Part shown: in pieces, positions 25,705 to 48,249 of the stretch | Numbering within the stretch: the first letter of the stretch is position 1 | How the letters are laid out: each line of letters opens with the position of its first letter | Assembly (NCBI RefSeq): GCF_002356315.1 | Contig: NZ_AP018164.1 | Coordinates: 1,674,001 to 1,738,000 of the forward strand | Direction of reading: 5' to 3' | Length of the DNA stretch: 64,000 bases | Source: Mycobacterium shigaense | GTDB lineage: Bacteria; Actinomycetota; Actinomycetes; Mycobacteriales; Mycobacteriaceae | Made by a program: the position numbers and the translations under genes | The notes under the pieces: generated by a model | Databases searched by the model: none | Told to the model about the DNA's origin: nothing | Seen by the model: the letters and a program-made list of their open reading frames with translations, nothing else

Positions 25705-28700
25705 TCAGGCGTCCGACAGATCCACCAGGGCCAGTTCCACGGGTTTCGGACCCGTGTCGCCGCCGTCGGGGACGACGTCGTCGGCGTCGCGGGTCAACTC
25801 GCGCAGCGCATCGCCGAACCGCTGCGCGAGGGCTTCGGCGCGGGCGCCCGAGACGCGGCGAGCGTCGTACCACCAATCGAGGTGCAGCACCCCGGAATGC
25901 CGGTACACCCGAAGCTCGAGGGCGTGGCCCAGGCCGGGAATCGCCTCACGCACCGGCATCGCGGCATCGGAGTCGAACTGGACCGGCGCGTCCAGCGGCG
26001 GCGGTTCGGGGATCATGCCGATGTAGCGCAGGTGAATGTCGGGCGACCCCAGCGGCGCCAACAGCCGGGCGGTGGGCGCGTAGACGTAGCGCAGCAGCCC
26101 GTAGCCGACCCCTTGGTGCGGAACGGATTTGACGGCGTCGCGCACGGCGGACAGCACGTCGAGCAGGGAGTCGTCCTGGTCGCACGGCAGCGCCGTCGGG
26201 TAGACCGTGGTGAACCGGCCGACGGTCCGGCGCAGATCGACGTCGGGCCGCAGCACCGAACGCCCGGCGCCCTCCAGGTCGACCGAAACCACGCCCACAC
26301 CGACGATTTGGGCGATCGTCCGGCTCAACCCGGTCAGCAGGACTTCCTCCATCGGCACGCTCAGCCTGCGGCGCGCGTCTTCGAGCCCGGCGGTCTCGTC
26401 GAGGCTCAGCGCCGACGACAGCCGCACGAGGTCGCTGGCGCGAGGTTGCCCGGTGGCCTCGCGATCGCCCAGGCGCAGCGTGGCCGTGCTCGAGTTCTGC
26501 AGCCAGAAGTCGCAGGTGTCCAGCACCGCCGGATGGGTGGCCAGCGTCGCGGATCGCAACGACCATTCGCGCCAGGTGGCGGTGGTCGGGGGCAGCAGGA
26601 TGTCGTCGCCGGCGAGCCGCTGGGTGAACGCGGTGAACAGGTCCAGCAGCAGGATCTCGCGCGAGGAGTTGTCCGCGACGATCTCGTGCGCCGACAAGAT
26701 CAGGTAGGAGCCGTCGCGCCCGCCGATGAGATGGGTGGCGGTGAATGACGCCGCAAGGTCGTCCTGGGCGACCAGTTCGGCCACCACGTCCAGCACCGCC
26801 GCGCGCTCGGCGGCCGCCCCGTCCGCGGTGCCGGCCGGAAGCGACCGCGACGAAAGGTGCGCGAATTCCCGCGGTGCACCGATGTGCTGCCCCCACGTGC
26901 CCGCGCGGTCGACGAACTGCAGCCGCAGCGCGTCGTGCTGGTTCGCCAGGGCGGTGAGCACGGCGCGGACGTCGTCGAGGGTGACGCTGGAGGCGAGCCG
27001 GAAGATCAGCGGGATCCGCCAGCGGCCCGTCTCCTGCACGCCGTGTTCGAAGAAGCCGGCGATGTTCGCGGGCACCGGCAACTGCACCTCGGCGCCGAGC
27101 GGTTCGGTCAACCCGGCCCCGGTGAACTCCGCGTCGAGCGCCGCGGCCAGCCTGGCCACGGTCGGGTGTTCGTACAAGTGCTGCGGCGTGACGGTCAGGC
27201 CGGCGTTGTTCGCGTTGGTCGAGATACCGATCGCGATCAGCGAATCACCGCCCAGCTCAAAGAAATTGGCGTTGCGGTCCAGCGTAGTCACGCCCAGGCA
27301 CTGCGACCAGATGCGATGCAGGGTCGCCTCGGTGGCCGACTCGCCGTGCACTGGCGCCGCGGCGGTCGCGACGCCGGTGCCGGCGGCGCCGTTGCGGCCC
27401 GACGGGGCCTCGGTCCACACGTTGGTTCGCGGCTCGATCCAATGGCGTTCGCGCGCAAAGGGATAGCCGGGCAGCGAGACCAGCTGGTTCGCCGACCCGG
27501 TGAGCGGGGAGAAGTCCACCGCCACGTCGGCCGTCCAGAGTTGGCCGAGCCCGAGCAGGAAGGCGTCACGGTCGGCGATGCTCTGCACGGGGTGACGCAG
27601 CAGCCGCACCCCGCGGTGGGTGCTCGACCACTTCGGGTGCCGGATCGCCGACCCGGTCAGGCTGCCGCCTGGCCCCACCTCGACGAGGACCCGGTTCGGG
27701 TCGCCGAGCATCACGTCGAGCTCGTCGGCGAACCGGACGGTGGCACGGATCTGCCGGGCCCAGGTCGCCGGGTCGGTGGCCTGCTCGGCGGTCATCCAGG
27801 TCCCGGTGACGTTGGACAGCAGCGGGATCTGCGGTTCGTTCAGCTGCACGCCGGCCAGGAATTCCTGGAATTCGTTCAGCACGGATTCCATTGCGGCCGA
27901 ATGGAATGCGTGAGCCGTGCGAACCCGCCGGGCGGGGATGCCGTGCTCGCGCAGCTGCGCGGTGAACTCCCGGATCGCCTCGGGAGATCCGGCGACCACG
28001 CAGTTGCCCGGATCGTTGACCGCCGACAGGTCGACGCCGGCGGTGAGATGCTCGGCGATGTCAGCGGGGCTGAGCGCGACCGCGACCATGGCTCCGGCGG
28101 GCGAGGCGTGCATCAGCTGGGCACGCTTGGCCACCACCTTGATCGCCGTCGGCAGGTCGAAGACCCCGGCCAGCGTGGCGGCGGCGTATTCGCCGATGCT
28201 GTGTCCGGCCATCGCCGCGGCGCGCACGCCGTAGCTCTCGGCCAGCTTGCCCAGCGCGTATTCGACTGCGAACAGGGCGGGTTGGGCCCGGTCGGTGCGC
28301 TCCAGGTTGCCCTCGTCGCCCGGGCCCTCCGGTGACTCGGTGCCGAACACGATGGCCTTCAGGTCGATGCCGAGCTCGTCGCGGAATCCCGCCGCGCAGG
28401 CGTCGAAGTGCTGCGCGAAGACCGGCTCGGTGTCGTAGAGCCCGCGCGCCATCCCGGGGTGCTGGGCCCCCTGACCGGGGAACAGGAACACGACCCGGTC
28501 CGGGCTGCCCGCGGCGTCGGCGCCGCTGGCCTCGCTGACGAAGACGTTGTCGTGCTCGCCGGCCCGCAGCACGGCGGCCGCGTGCTCGCGGTCGTGCACG
28601 ACGACGGCCGCGCGCACGTGATGCTTGCGCCGCCGCGCCAGGGTGGCGGCGGTGTCGCCCAGGCCGGGTGCGTGCGGGTTGTCCAGCGCGGCGGCCAGCG

Positions 28701-30141
28701 CCGAGCGCGCATCATCAACGGCCGCGGCGGTTTTCGCCGACAGCAGCAGGACCTGGGGCCCCGGGTGGGTGGCACCGGCCGGCACGGCGGGGGCCTCTTC
28801 GACCACGACGTGCGCGTTGGTGCCGCCCACGCCGAACGAGCTGACCCCGGCCCGGCGGATGCCGTCGGACTCCCACGGGCCGTATTCGGTCTGCACGACG
28901 AACGGGGTCTCGTCCAGGTGCAGCTCGGGGTTCGGGCTGGTGAAGTGCAGTGTGCCGGGGATCGCCTTGTTTTTCAGGCACAGAATGGTTTTGATCAGCC
29001 CCGCCACCCCGGAGGCGACCTCCAGGTGGCCGATGTTCGACTTGACCGCACCGAGCTTGCACGGGCCCGGCCGGGGTTGTTCAGACACCGCGAAAGCCGT
29101 TCGCAGGGCCTTGATCTCGATGGGATCGCCCAGCGGGGTGGCGGTTCCGTGCGCCTCGATGTAGCTCACGGTCGACGCGTCGATGCCGGCCACTGCGTGC
29201 GCCTCGGCGATGCAGTCCGCCTGCGCGGCCGGATTCGGCGCCGCATAGCCCATCTTCATCGAGCCGTCGTTGTTGATCGCCGAGCCGCGGATGACGGCGT
29301 GGATGCGGTCACCGGCCTCGACGGCGGCCTGCAGCGGCTTGAGGACCACGATGCCCACCCCGCTGCCGAAAACCGTTCCGTCGCAGCGCACGTCGAACGG
29401 CCGGCACTTGCCGAGGGCCGACACCATCGAGCCGGGCTCGTGCCAGTAGCCGACGTGATGCGGAACCCGTAGCGACACACCGCCGGCCAGCGCGACGTCG
29501 CATTCGCCGCTGAGCAGGCTCAGGCAGGCCAGGTGCACCGCGACCAGTGACGACGAGCACGCCGTCTGAATGGTCAGGCTGGGGCCGCGCAGGTCGAACT
29601 GGTGCGAGACCCGCGTCGACAGGTAGTCCTTGTCGTTCTGCATGGACAGCCCGACCGTCTCGAAGTTGAGGCCCTGCCCGACCGCGACGTGCGGGTCCTG
29701 GTGCGACATCAGGTTGTGCAGCAGGTAGGCGCTGGACGAGGTGGTCCCGTAAACACCGATGGAACCGTCGAATTCGGCCGGGTCGCAGCCCGCGTCCTCG
29801 AGCGCGTGCCAGGCGCACTGCAGGAACAGCCGGTGCTGCGGGTCCATGGTCCGGGCGTATTGCGGTGCGAGACCGAAGAATCCGGCGTCGAACTCGTCGA
29901 TCCCGTCGAGCAGCGGTGCCCGCCGCACGTAGGACGGATTCGACAGCGCCTTTTCGCCGACCCCGGCCGCGCTCAGCTCCTGCTCGGACAGCGTGACGAT
30001 CGATTCCCTGCCCTGGGCCAGGTTGTCCCAGAATTCGGTCAGGGAGTTGGCGCCCGGGAACCGCCCGGCCATGCCGACGACGGCAATCGCGTTGTCGGGC
30101 AATGTGGTCGGGTCCACAGCTCCGGTTGCGGGTGCGGTCAA
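25705..30141 (-). CDS. ppsE: PpsE-like polyketide synthase, KS-AT-ACP-condensation
   Basis: Length is 1,478 residues (PpsE is about 1,488). The start is a TTG at 30141 with cgagga 7 nt upstream, 4 bp after the ppsD stop. KS (about 15-440) has QTACSSSL and SNIGHLE; AT (about 550-860) has GHSIGEY and the specificity motif HAFH; ACP (about 955-1030) has FFELGGDSLIAI; a condensation-like domain fills the last 420 residues. PpsE adds the last extender in phthiocerol synthesis and is reported to interact with TesA for release. The condensation core reads SAHEIVADN where active enzymes have HHxxxDG, so the catalytic second histidine appears replaced by Glu. The domain may be structural or serve in release. 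HAFH usually signals malonyl selection, although PpsE-type enzymes are known to be flexible. Confidence 0.92.
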   Translation of the reverse strand: MTAPATGAVDPTTLPDNAIAVVGMAGRFPGANSLTEFWDNLAQGRESIVTLSEQELSAAGVGEKALSNPSYVRRAPLLDGIDEFDAGFFGLAPQYARTMDPQHRLFLQCAWHALEDAGCDPAEFDGSIGVYGTTSSSAYLLHNLMSHQDPHVAVGQGLNFETVGLSMQNDKDYLSTRVSHQFDLRGPSLTIQTACSSSLVAVHLACLSLLSGECDVALAGGVSLRVPHHVGYWHEPGSMVSALGKCRPFDVRCDGTVFGSGVGIVVLKPLQAAVEAGDRIHAVIRGSAINNDGSMKMGYAAPNPAAQADCIAEAHAVAGIDASTVSYIEAHGTATPLGDPIEIKALRTAFAVSEQPRPGPCKLGAVKSNIGHLEVASGVAGLIKTILCLKNKAIPGTLHFTSPNPELHLDETPFVVQTEYGPWESDGIRRAGVSSFGVGGTNAHVVVEEAPAVPAGATHPGPQVLLLSAKTAAAVDDARSALAAALDNPHAPGLGDTAATLARRRKHHVRAAVVVHDREHAAAVLRAGEHDNVFVSEASGADAAGSPDRVVFLFPGQGAQHPGMARGLYDTEPVFAQHFDACAAGFRDELGIDLKAIVFGTESPEGPGDEGNLERTDRAQPALFAVEYALGKLAESYGVRAAAMAGHSIGEYAAATLAGVFDLPTAIKVVAKRAQLMHASPAGAMVAVALSPADIAEHLTAGVDLSAVNDPGNCVVAGSPEAIREFTAQLREHGIPARRVRTAHAFHSAAMESVLNEFQEFLAGVQLNEPQIPLLSNVTGTWMTAEQATDPATWARQIRATVRFADELDVMLGDPNRVLVEVGPGGSLTGSAIRHPKWSSTHRGVRLLRHPVQSIADRDAFLLGLGQLWTADVAVDFSPLTGSANQLVSLPGYPFARERHWIEPRTNVWTEAPSGRNGAAGTGVATAAAPVHGESATEATLHRIWSQCLGVTTLDRNANFFELGGDSLIAIGISTNANNAGLTVTPQHLYEHPTVARLAAALDAEFTGAGLTEPLGAEVQLPVPANIAGFFEHGVQETGRWRIPLIFRLASSVTLDDVRAVLTALANQHDALRLQFVDRAGTWGQHIGAPREFAHLSSRSLPAGTADGAAAERAAVLDVVAELVAQDDLAASFTATHLIGGRDGSYLILSAHEIVADNSSREILLLDLFTAFTQRLAGDDILLPPTTATWREWSLRSATLATHPAVLDTCDFWLQNSSTATLRLGDREATGQPRASDLVRLSSALSLDETAGLEDARRRLSVPMEEVLLTGLSRTIAQIVGVGVVSVDLEGAGRSVLRPDVDLRRTVGRFTTVYPTALPCDQDDSLLDVLSAVRDAVKSVPHQGVGYGLLRYVYAPTARLLAPLGSPDIHLRYIGMIPEPPPLDAPVQFDSDAAMPVREAIPGLGHALELRVYRHSGVLHLDWWYDARRVSGARAEALAQRFGDALRELTRDADDVVPDGGDTGPKPVELALVDLSDA

Positions 30142-30145
30142 CGTA

Positions 30146-42038
<11,893 letters not shown>

Positions 42039-42042
<4 letters not shown>

Positions 42043-45000
42043 CGAGAGCCTCGTAGTCTTTCCGAAAGTTCCTCGAGCAACGCGTCCTCGTCCAGGTCGT
42101 CGTAGGCGTCGGTGACGGCTTCGGTGCCGCTGCCTTGCGGGGTGTCCCCCTCGGCGAGTTCGGGCAGCACGGTGGCCAGATGGTCGCTGAGGCTGTAGAC
42201 GGTCGGGTAGTCGAAGACGACGGAGACCGGCAGCGCCTCGCCGAGCTCGTCCGACAACGACCGCCGCAGCATCGCACTCATCAGCGAATCCATCCCGAGT
42301 TGGAAGAACCCGGTCGACGGGTCGAGCGACTCGCCCGCTGGCAGTCCCATCGCCTTGACGGCCAGCATGGCGACCTGGTCGAACAGCATGGTACGCCGGC
42401 GCGCGGGCTCGGCCGCGCGCAATGCGGTGCGGAACTCGCTGACCGGCAGCGTCGCCGCCGCACCGGCCGCCGCCGCCAGCTCGTCGACGATGTGCAGCGC
42501 GCCGCGGGCCCGGTAGGCGTCCGCCAGCAGCTGCCAATCCGCCTCCACCACCACGGAATGCACTCCGGCGCCGGGGCTCAGTAGGTACGGCAGCGCGCCG
42601 ATGGCCGTCTCGTCGTCCATGGGCAGCAGCCCGGACCCCACGCTGACCTGGCTGGCCTCGTCGGCGTCGGCCAGCGACTTCCACAGGCCCCAGTTGACAG
42701 TGGTGGCGGGCAACCCCATGACGCGGCGGGCGTACGCGAGCGCGTCCAGATAGCCGCTGGTGGCGGCGTAGTGGCCCAGCCAGCGCGACCCGGTCAGCCC
42801 GGAGATCGACGAGAACAGCAGGAAGTGGCGCACCGGCGCGCTCAGCGACAACCGGTGCAGCAGCGCGGCGGCGTCGAGCTTGGGCGCGAACATGGCTCGC
42901 ACGTCGTCGTCGGTCATCTCGCTGAGCAGCACCGGCCGGCCGGCGAAGGCCGCCAGGTAAATGCCCTGCAGCGGCGGCAGGTCGCGGCCGAAGCGGTCGA
43001 ACAGCGCGCGCATCACAACCTCGTCGGTGGCATCGGCGGCCACCGTGACGAGCGTCGCCCCCGCCGCGGCCAGGTCTTCGGTCAGTGCGGCCAGGCGCGA
43101 CCCCGGATTGCGGGACACCGCGACGATGGTCTTGGCGCCCATGCGCGCGAGCTGACGGATCAGGTGCGGCCCGATGTTGCCGGTGGCGCCGACGACGAGC
43201 TGGCTGGTGTCGGCGTCCAGCGCCACCGGCGACTCGCCGGGCAGGTTCCGCCGCTGCAGCCGGGCCACGTGACGCGCGCCGCGCCGGTACACGACCTGGT
43301 CTTCACCGTCGGTGCTGCCGACTTCCTCGAGCAGCTGTCTGGCCACTACCGCTGCCGGCACCGATGCGTCGAAATCAACCATGCCACCCCAGATTTCGGG
43401 ATGTTCGAGGGCAATCGTGCGGCCCAGGCCCCAGAGCAGGCCGTGGACGGGGTTGGCGCGATCGCCCTCGGCGACGGGTTGGGCGTTGCGGGTGAGCACG
43501 TACAGCTTCTCCGACGAGTCGCCGGCAGCCAGCACCGCGACGAGCCGGCGCACCTGGTCGAACAGCCGGTAGGCCAGCCCCACGTCGAGGGGGTCGTCGG
43601 CCACCGCGGGGGCGAACAACACATGGTCGACTTCGCCCAGCGCCTCGGCCAATTCCACCGGTTCCGCGGCCGAGTCGTCGAAGGCCACCGCCGACAGCTG
43701 GTTCGCCAGGCCGGCATCGCCGAGCACCAGCCAGCGGCCCGCGGCGCCCGGTTCGGCGTCCGGCGCCGGCTTGGCCTGCCACGACAGCTCGTACGACCAG
43801 TCGTCGAGCGGGCCGCCCGTGCCGGTGGCCGGCGCGGAACCGTTGCGCCGCAATGCCTCTGAAGGCTGCCGGACCAGCGGCGTGAGGTTCGCCCAGTGCC
43901 GGGTGTGCTGCCAGGGAGTGGTCGGGATCAGGACGTGCGGCTCGGGCGGATGCGGCGTTTGGACAGGGGTGGTCCGCACCGTGTTGAGGCTGGTGTGGAA
44001 CGCGATGGTGTCGTCGGAGTTGCGCTGCAGGGTGCCGACGCTGGTGTATTTGCTCCCGTGCTGGGCGATCTGCATGGTCTCGCTGATGGCCTGGGTCAGC
44101 AGGGGATGCGCGCTGATTTCGATGAAGGTGTGGTGGTCGGTGCCCGCGTGCGCGATGGCCTGCTGGAAGCGCACCGGGTTGCGCATGTTGGTGGCCCAGT
44201 GCTCGGCGTCGAATACCGGGCGGGTGTCGAGGTCGGCGTAGGTGGTGGAGATGATCGGAATGGTCGGGGTCTGCGGGGACAGGTCGGCCAGTTCCGCGCG
44301 CATCGCCGGCTGTAGTGCGTCCATCGCCGGATTGTGTGGGGCCACTTCGATATTCACCCGGCCGGCGAACCGGTTCTGGCCGCGTACCCGCGTGATCAAC
44401 TCGTCGATCTGCGCGGTGGGCCCGGAGATCACGGTCTGGCGCGGCGAGTTGTAGATGCCCAGCGTCACTTCCGGGTATTCGGCGATCAGCGCCTCGGTGG
44501 CGGCGACGTCCATGCCGAGCATGGCCATCCCGCCCTGGCCCGACAGGGGGGCCATCAGCCGCGAGCGCGTTGCCGTCACCCGCAGCCCCTCGGCGGGCGT
44601 CAGCGCGCCGGCCACCACCGCGGCGGCAACCTCGCCCATCGAGTGGCCGATCACCACGTCGGGCCGCACGCCGTAGGAGCGCCACAGCGCGGTCAGCGTC
44701 AACTGCATGCCGATCAGGCCGAGCTGGATCTGCTCGATGCCGACCAGTTCCCTGCCGGTGGCCAGCACATCGTGTAGCGAGAATCCGGCCTGCTCGACGA
44801 AGACCGGCTCCAACTCGGCCACGGCCGCGGCGAACGCGGGCTCGTCGGCCAGCAGTTGGCGGCCCATGCCGGCCCATTGCGACCCACGCCCGGAGTAGAC
44901 GAACACCGTGCCCGGTCCCGCTTCGTCGCGTTCCAGGGGGCCGACCACGCCGGGGGCATGCTGGCCGGCGGCCAGGGCGCGCAGCCCGGCCACCGCCTCG

Positions 45001-46796
45001 GCGCGCCCGCGGGCCACCACCGTGCCGAACTTGGACTGCCGCGCCCGGTGATGGTTGAGGGTGTGCGCCACGTCGGTCAGGGCCACCTCGGCCCCGGCGC
45101 CGTCCATCCACTCGGCCAGCGCCGACGCCGTCGCAGCCACCCGCTGCGGGGTCTTGCCGGCCACGATCAGCGTCGAGATCCCCGGCTCGGCGGACGATTG
45201 CGGCGCCGGTGCGACCTCCTGTCCCTGCTCGAGGACCACGTGCGCGTTCGTCCCGCCGAATCCGAACGAGGACACCCCGGCCCGGCGCGGGTGCCGCGTG
45301 TGTGGCCAGTCCGTTTGGGCGTCAACGACTTTCATCCGCAGGTCGGTGAAGGGAATGTGGGGGTTCGGGCTTTCGAACCGCTGGTTGGGCGGAATCTGGC
45401 CACGCTGCAACGCCAGCACCGTCTTGATGAAGCCCGCGATCCCGGCCGCCGCCTCGGTGTGGCCGATGTTCGTCTTGACCGCGCCCAGCAGCAGAGGAGA
45501 GTCCGGCGCGCGACCGCGGCCCAGCACCGTGCCCAGCGCGCGCGCCTCGATCGGATCGCCCAACAGCGTTCCGGTGCCGTGGGTTTCGACGTAGTCGACC
45601 TCGTGGGGCTGCATGCCCGCGTTGGTGTAGGCGGCGCGCAGCACCGCCATCTGGGCGGCGGGGTTGGGGGCCATCAGTCCGTTGGAGCGGCCGTCCTGGT
45701 TCACCGCCGAGCCACAGATCACCGCGAGCACCCGGTCGCCGTCGCGTTGCGCGTCGGTCAGCCGTTTGAGCACCACGACGCCGGCGCCCTCGCCGCGGAC
45801 GAAGCCGTCGGCGGCGGCGTCGAAGGCCCGGCACCTGCCCGTCGGGGACAGTGCGCCGGCATGGTCGAAGCCGCGGAACACCGTCGGGGTCAGTAACACG
45901 TTCACCCCGGCGGCGATGGCCAGCTGCGAATCCTGGGTACGCAGGCTCTGGCAGGCCAGGTGGATGGCCACCAACGACGACGAGCAGGCGGTGTCCACCG
46001 CGACCGACGGGCCCCGCAGGTCGAGGAAGTAGGAGAGCCGGTTGGCGATGATGCTCATCGCGCCGCCGGTGTTGTTCCAGGCGTCGACACCGCACAGGTC
46101 GCCGGATGCGATGGCGCCGTATTCGCTCGAGCAGGCCCCGGCGAACACCCCGGTCTGGGTCCGGCGCAGCGAGCTCGGCGGGATGCCCGCGTGCTCCAGC
46201 GCTTCCCACGCGACCTCCAGCAGCAGCCGTTGCTGCGGGTCCATCTTGTTGGCCTCGTTCGGGGAGATCTCGAAGAACTCCGCGTCGAAGGCGTCGACGT
46301 CGGGCAAAAACGAGCCCCAGCGGGTGGTGCGCCCGAGCGCCGCGGCCACCTCGGGCGAGCCGTCGTCGAACGGCCGCCACCGGTCCTCGGGCACCTCGGA
46401 AATCGAGCAGCCGCGCTCGACGAGGAATTGCCACAGCTCTTCGGGTCCCGAAATGCCGCCGGGAAAACGGCACCCCATCCCGATGACGGCGATCGGCTCG
46501 TCGAGCGAGTTCTGCGCCGGGCGCTGGGGGTCGGATTCGGGGTCGGGGGCGGGTGCCGTCAGGTAGGCGGCCAGCTCGTTGATCGTCGGGTGCTCCCAGA
46601 ACTCGACGGGCGAGACCTTCCGCCCCAACAACTGCGACAGCTCGCCCGACAGCACGACCGACTCGCGAGAGCTCACGCCCAGGTCGGCCAGCGACAGTTC
46701 GGGGTCGACCTCGTCGGGGGTGCGGCCGATGTTGGTGACCAGGTAGTCGACGAGCCAATGCCGAAGGTCGGCTTCGCTGCGGATACTCGACGTCAT
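42039..46796 (-). CDS. PpsA-like polyketide synthase, ACP-KS-AT-KR-ACP
   Basis: Length is 1,585 residues from the ATG at 46796. The N-terminal loading ACP (about 8-85, [12 protein letters not shown]) and the opening [17 protein letters not shown] match PpsA. KS (about 100-530) has Cys271 in [10 protein letters not shown] has GHSMGEV and VAPH; KR (about 1215-1400) has [15 protein letters not shown]; the last ACP has [14 protein letters not shown]. No DH or ER is present, so each cycle leaves a hydroxyl. PpsA is, as I recall, about 1,876 residues and PpsB about 1,538, so the length is closer to PpsB plus a loading ACP. The next gene is ppsC with a 4-bp overlap and no ppsB between. This is either PpsA with ppsB lost, or a PpsA/PpsB fusion, so I leave the symbol blank. 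Confidence 0.9.
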
Positions 46797-46876
46797 GCCG
46801 CCACAGCCAGCCGGTCGGGTTGCCGGACCGTCGGCATCTCTAGCAAACCGAGCGCAGAAGAGGCGCTCACCCGCAT
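46793..46876 (-). CDS. Candidate 27-residue leader peptide overlapping ppsA
   Basis: An ATG at 46876 preceded by GGGAAGGTAACGC opens a 27-codon frame (beginning MRVSASSALGLL, ending DRLAVAA). Its TGA overlaps the ppsA-like ATG as ATGA. The ribosome-binding site and stop-start overlap suggest translational coupling to the long pps operon. The frame can be extended upstream to a 77-codon ORF, but the internal ATG has the good ribosome-binding site. No homologue is recognised. It could be a true leader, or the apparent remnant of an upstream gene, since fadD26 occupies this place in M. tuberculosis. Confidence 0.45.
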   Translation of the reverse strand: MRVSASSALGLLEMPTVRQPDRLAVAA

Positions 46877-47322
46877 TGCGTTACCTTCCCGTTTCGCCGT
46901 CGGCGCTATGTGCGCACGCCTGGCCGCCGCCCCGTGGAGCGGCTTTCGCGGGCCCTTTCGGAGCCCCCCTGGCACACGGCAGCTGCTGGTTGGAAACGTC
47001 GGCGCGCTAGAGCCGGATGGCCACAATTGCGACGATTGTTACCCCCGACCACCCGTCTCTGAAGAGCAACGTATGCAATCTTGGGCGGCCCCGTGGTGGT
47101 ATTTACGAAATCCACAGGTTTTTGTACGGCCGTTCAATAACGGGGCCCGGGTGGGCATGACGTCCCGCCGACCGGGGCCCGATATTTCCGCAGGTCACGG
47201 CCCCGTGGTGCGGCAGTGACTGCTGGTGCTGGCGGTTAGGGGCGTGGCCATTTGGATCAGAGTGAGGCGATCTTCGGCCGCACCGACGACCGGCCGGCGC
47301 CGTCCAGCTAACTATCGGGCCG
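46877..47322 (-). promoter_or_regulatory. Intergenic region upstream of the pps operon
   Basis: These 446 bp between the leader ORF and the tesA stop contain no gene I can support. The stretch must hold the promoter of the 26-kb pps operon, firing leftward. It includes an AT-richer island at about 47100-47142 (tatttacgaaatccacagg and neighbouring bases) and a 13-bp direct repeat, CGGCCCCGTGGTG, at 47086-47098 and 47198-47210. I could not pair a -10 and -35 with confidence. In M. tuberculosis the corresponding space contains Rv2929 and fadD26, neither of which is recognisable here. Confidence 0.45.
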
Positions 47323-48036
47323 TCAACCGAGGACGCGTCCCTCGATCTCTTTCACCAGCTCGGGCAAGTTGCTGTTGAGGTAGAAGTGGTCCCCGGGGAA
47401 TACCCGGAGGGAGAACTCGTCGGTGGTGCGGTCGGCCCAGGCCGTCATGTTCTCGGCGGCGACGATCAGGTCGTCGTCTCCGACGAACGCGTGGATCGGG
47501 CACGACACCGTGACCTGCGGCGGGCGGGTGTAGTTCGCGATGGCTCGCACGCTCTGCAGGGTGGGACTGATGTTGGAGGCGAATTCTTCGTTGGCCAGGC
47601 GGTCGGGATCCGTCTCGGTGACCTGGGCGACCAGGTTCAGAATGTCGTGATCCGATCCCTGCAGCTCCTTGTAGCGGATGTGGCCCGGCGCCGCGCAGGA
47701 CGAGATGAACAGGTCGGTGATTCCGAATCCGGCCGATTGGAAGCGCAGCGCCACCTCGAAGGCGACCAGCCCGCCCATGCTGTGACCGAAAAAAGCGACC
47801 CGGCCGGCGGTTTTGGCCGACGGGGCCATCATCGTGAAGATCTCTTCGGCGAGTTCGGGAACGCTGGACAGCGGCGTCAAGCCGCGATCGCTGGTGTTCG
47901 GATACTGGACGGCGATCCGTTTCATCTCCGGTGAAAGCGCCTTGGCGAAGGGTACGTAGAAGGTCGCCGCACCACCGGCGTGGGGAAAGATGAACAGCGT
48001 CGGCTTCTCGTCGCCTTGTTCGGTGGGCCCGGTCAC
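47323..48036 (-). CDS. tesA: Type II thioesterase TesA
   Basis: A 237-residue alpha/beta hydrolase starting at a GTG at 48036. TesA assists chain release or editing in PDIM synthesis and is reported to bind PpsE. The nucleophile is Ser86 in GHSMGG, the acid lies in GDDD (187-189), and the histidine is His217 in GDHFYLN. FPHAGG near residue 18 forms the oxyanion region. M. tuberculosis TesA (261 residues) has an N-terminal extension that is absent from this start. The gene has the same direction as the pps operon but is separated from it by more than 400 bp. A TAGTCT hexamer six bases before the GTG suggests a leaderless transcript. Confidence 0.93.
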   Translation of the reverse strand: MTGPTEQGDEKPTLFIFPHAGGAATFYVPFAKALSPEMKRIAVQYPNTSDRGLTPLSSVPELAEEIFTMMAPSAKTAGRVAFFGHSMGGLVAFEVALRFQSAGFGITDLFISSCAAPGHIRYKELQGSDHDILNLVAQVTETDPDRLANEEFASNISPTLQSVRAIANYTRPPQVTVSCPIHAFVGDDDLIVAAENMTAWADRTTDEFSLRVFPGDHFYLNSNLPELVKEIEGRVLG

Positions 48037-48048
48037 CGGTGCAGACTA
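48037..48048 (-). promoter_or_regulatory. Candidate -10 element for a leaderless tesA transcript
   Basis: On the minus strand TAGTCT occupies 48043-48048, and the tesA GTG begins six bases further on at 48036. TAnnnT at this distance would put the transcription start on the initiation codon, as in many mycobacterial leaderless genes. No strong -35 is visible. Confidence 0.4.
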
Positions 48049-48249
48049 TCGCGGCGGGTCCGGCGGTCCCGGCCGAACGGCGCGACCTGGCCCGAGCGGG
48101 CGTCGGCGCAGAAGTGCTGGAAGAATCGATTTTGTCGCGCGATCGACGGCAAAGTTCGACACACCGGCGTCGCCACCGCCGTCACAGACGTAACACCAGG
48201 CACACTGGTAACAACAGGATCTTTTGCAGGATGCCAGGAGGGTATGGCC

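Noticed and set aside
46906..47115. 69-codon minus-strand ORF in the pps upstream region
   Set aside because: No ribosome-binding site, Arg-rich translation and no similarity to Rv2929 or any protein I recognise.
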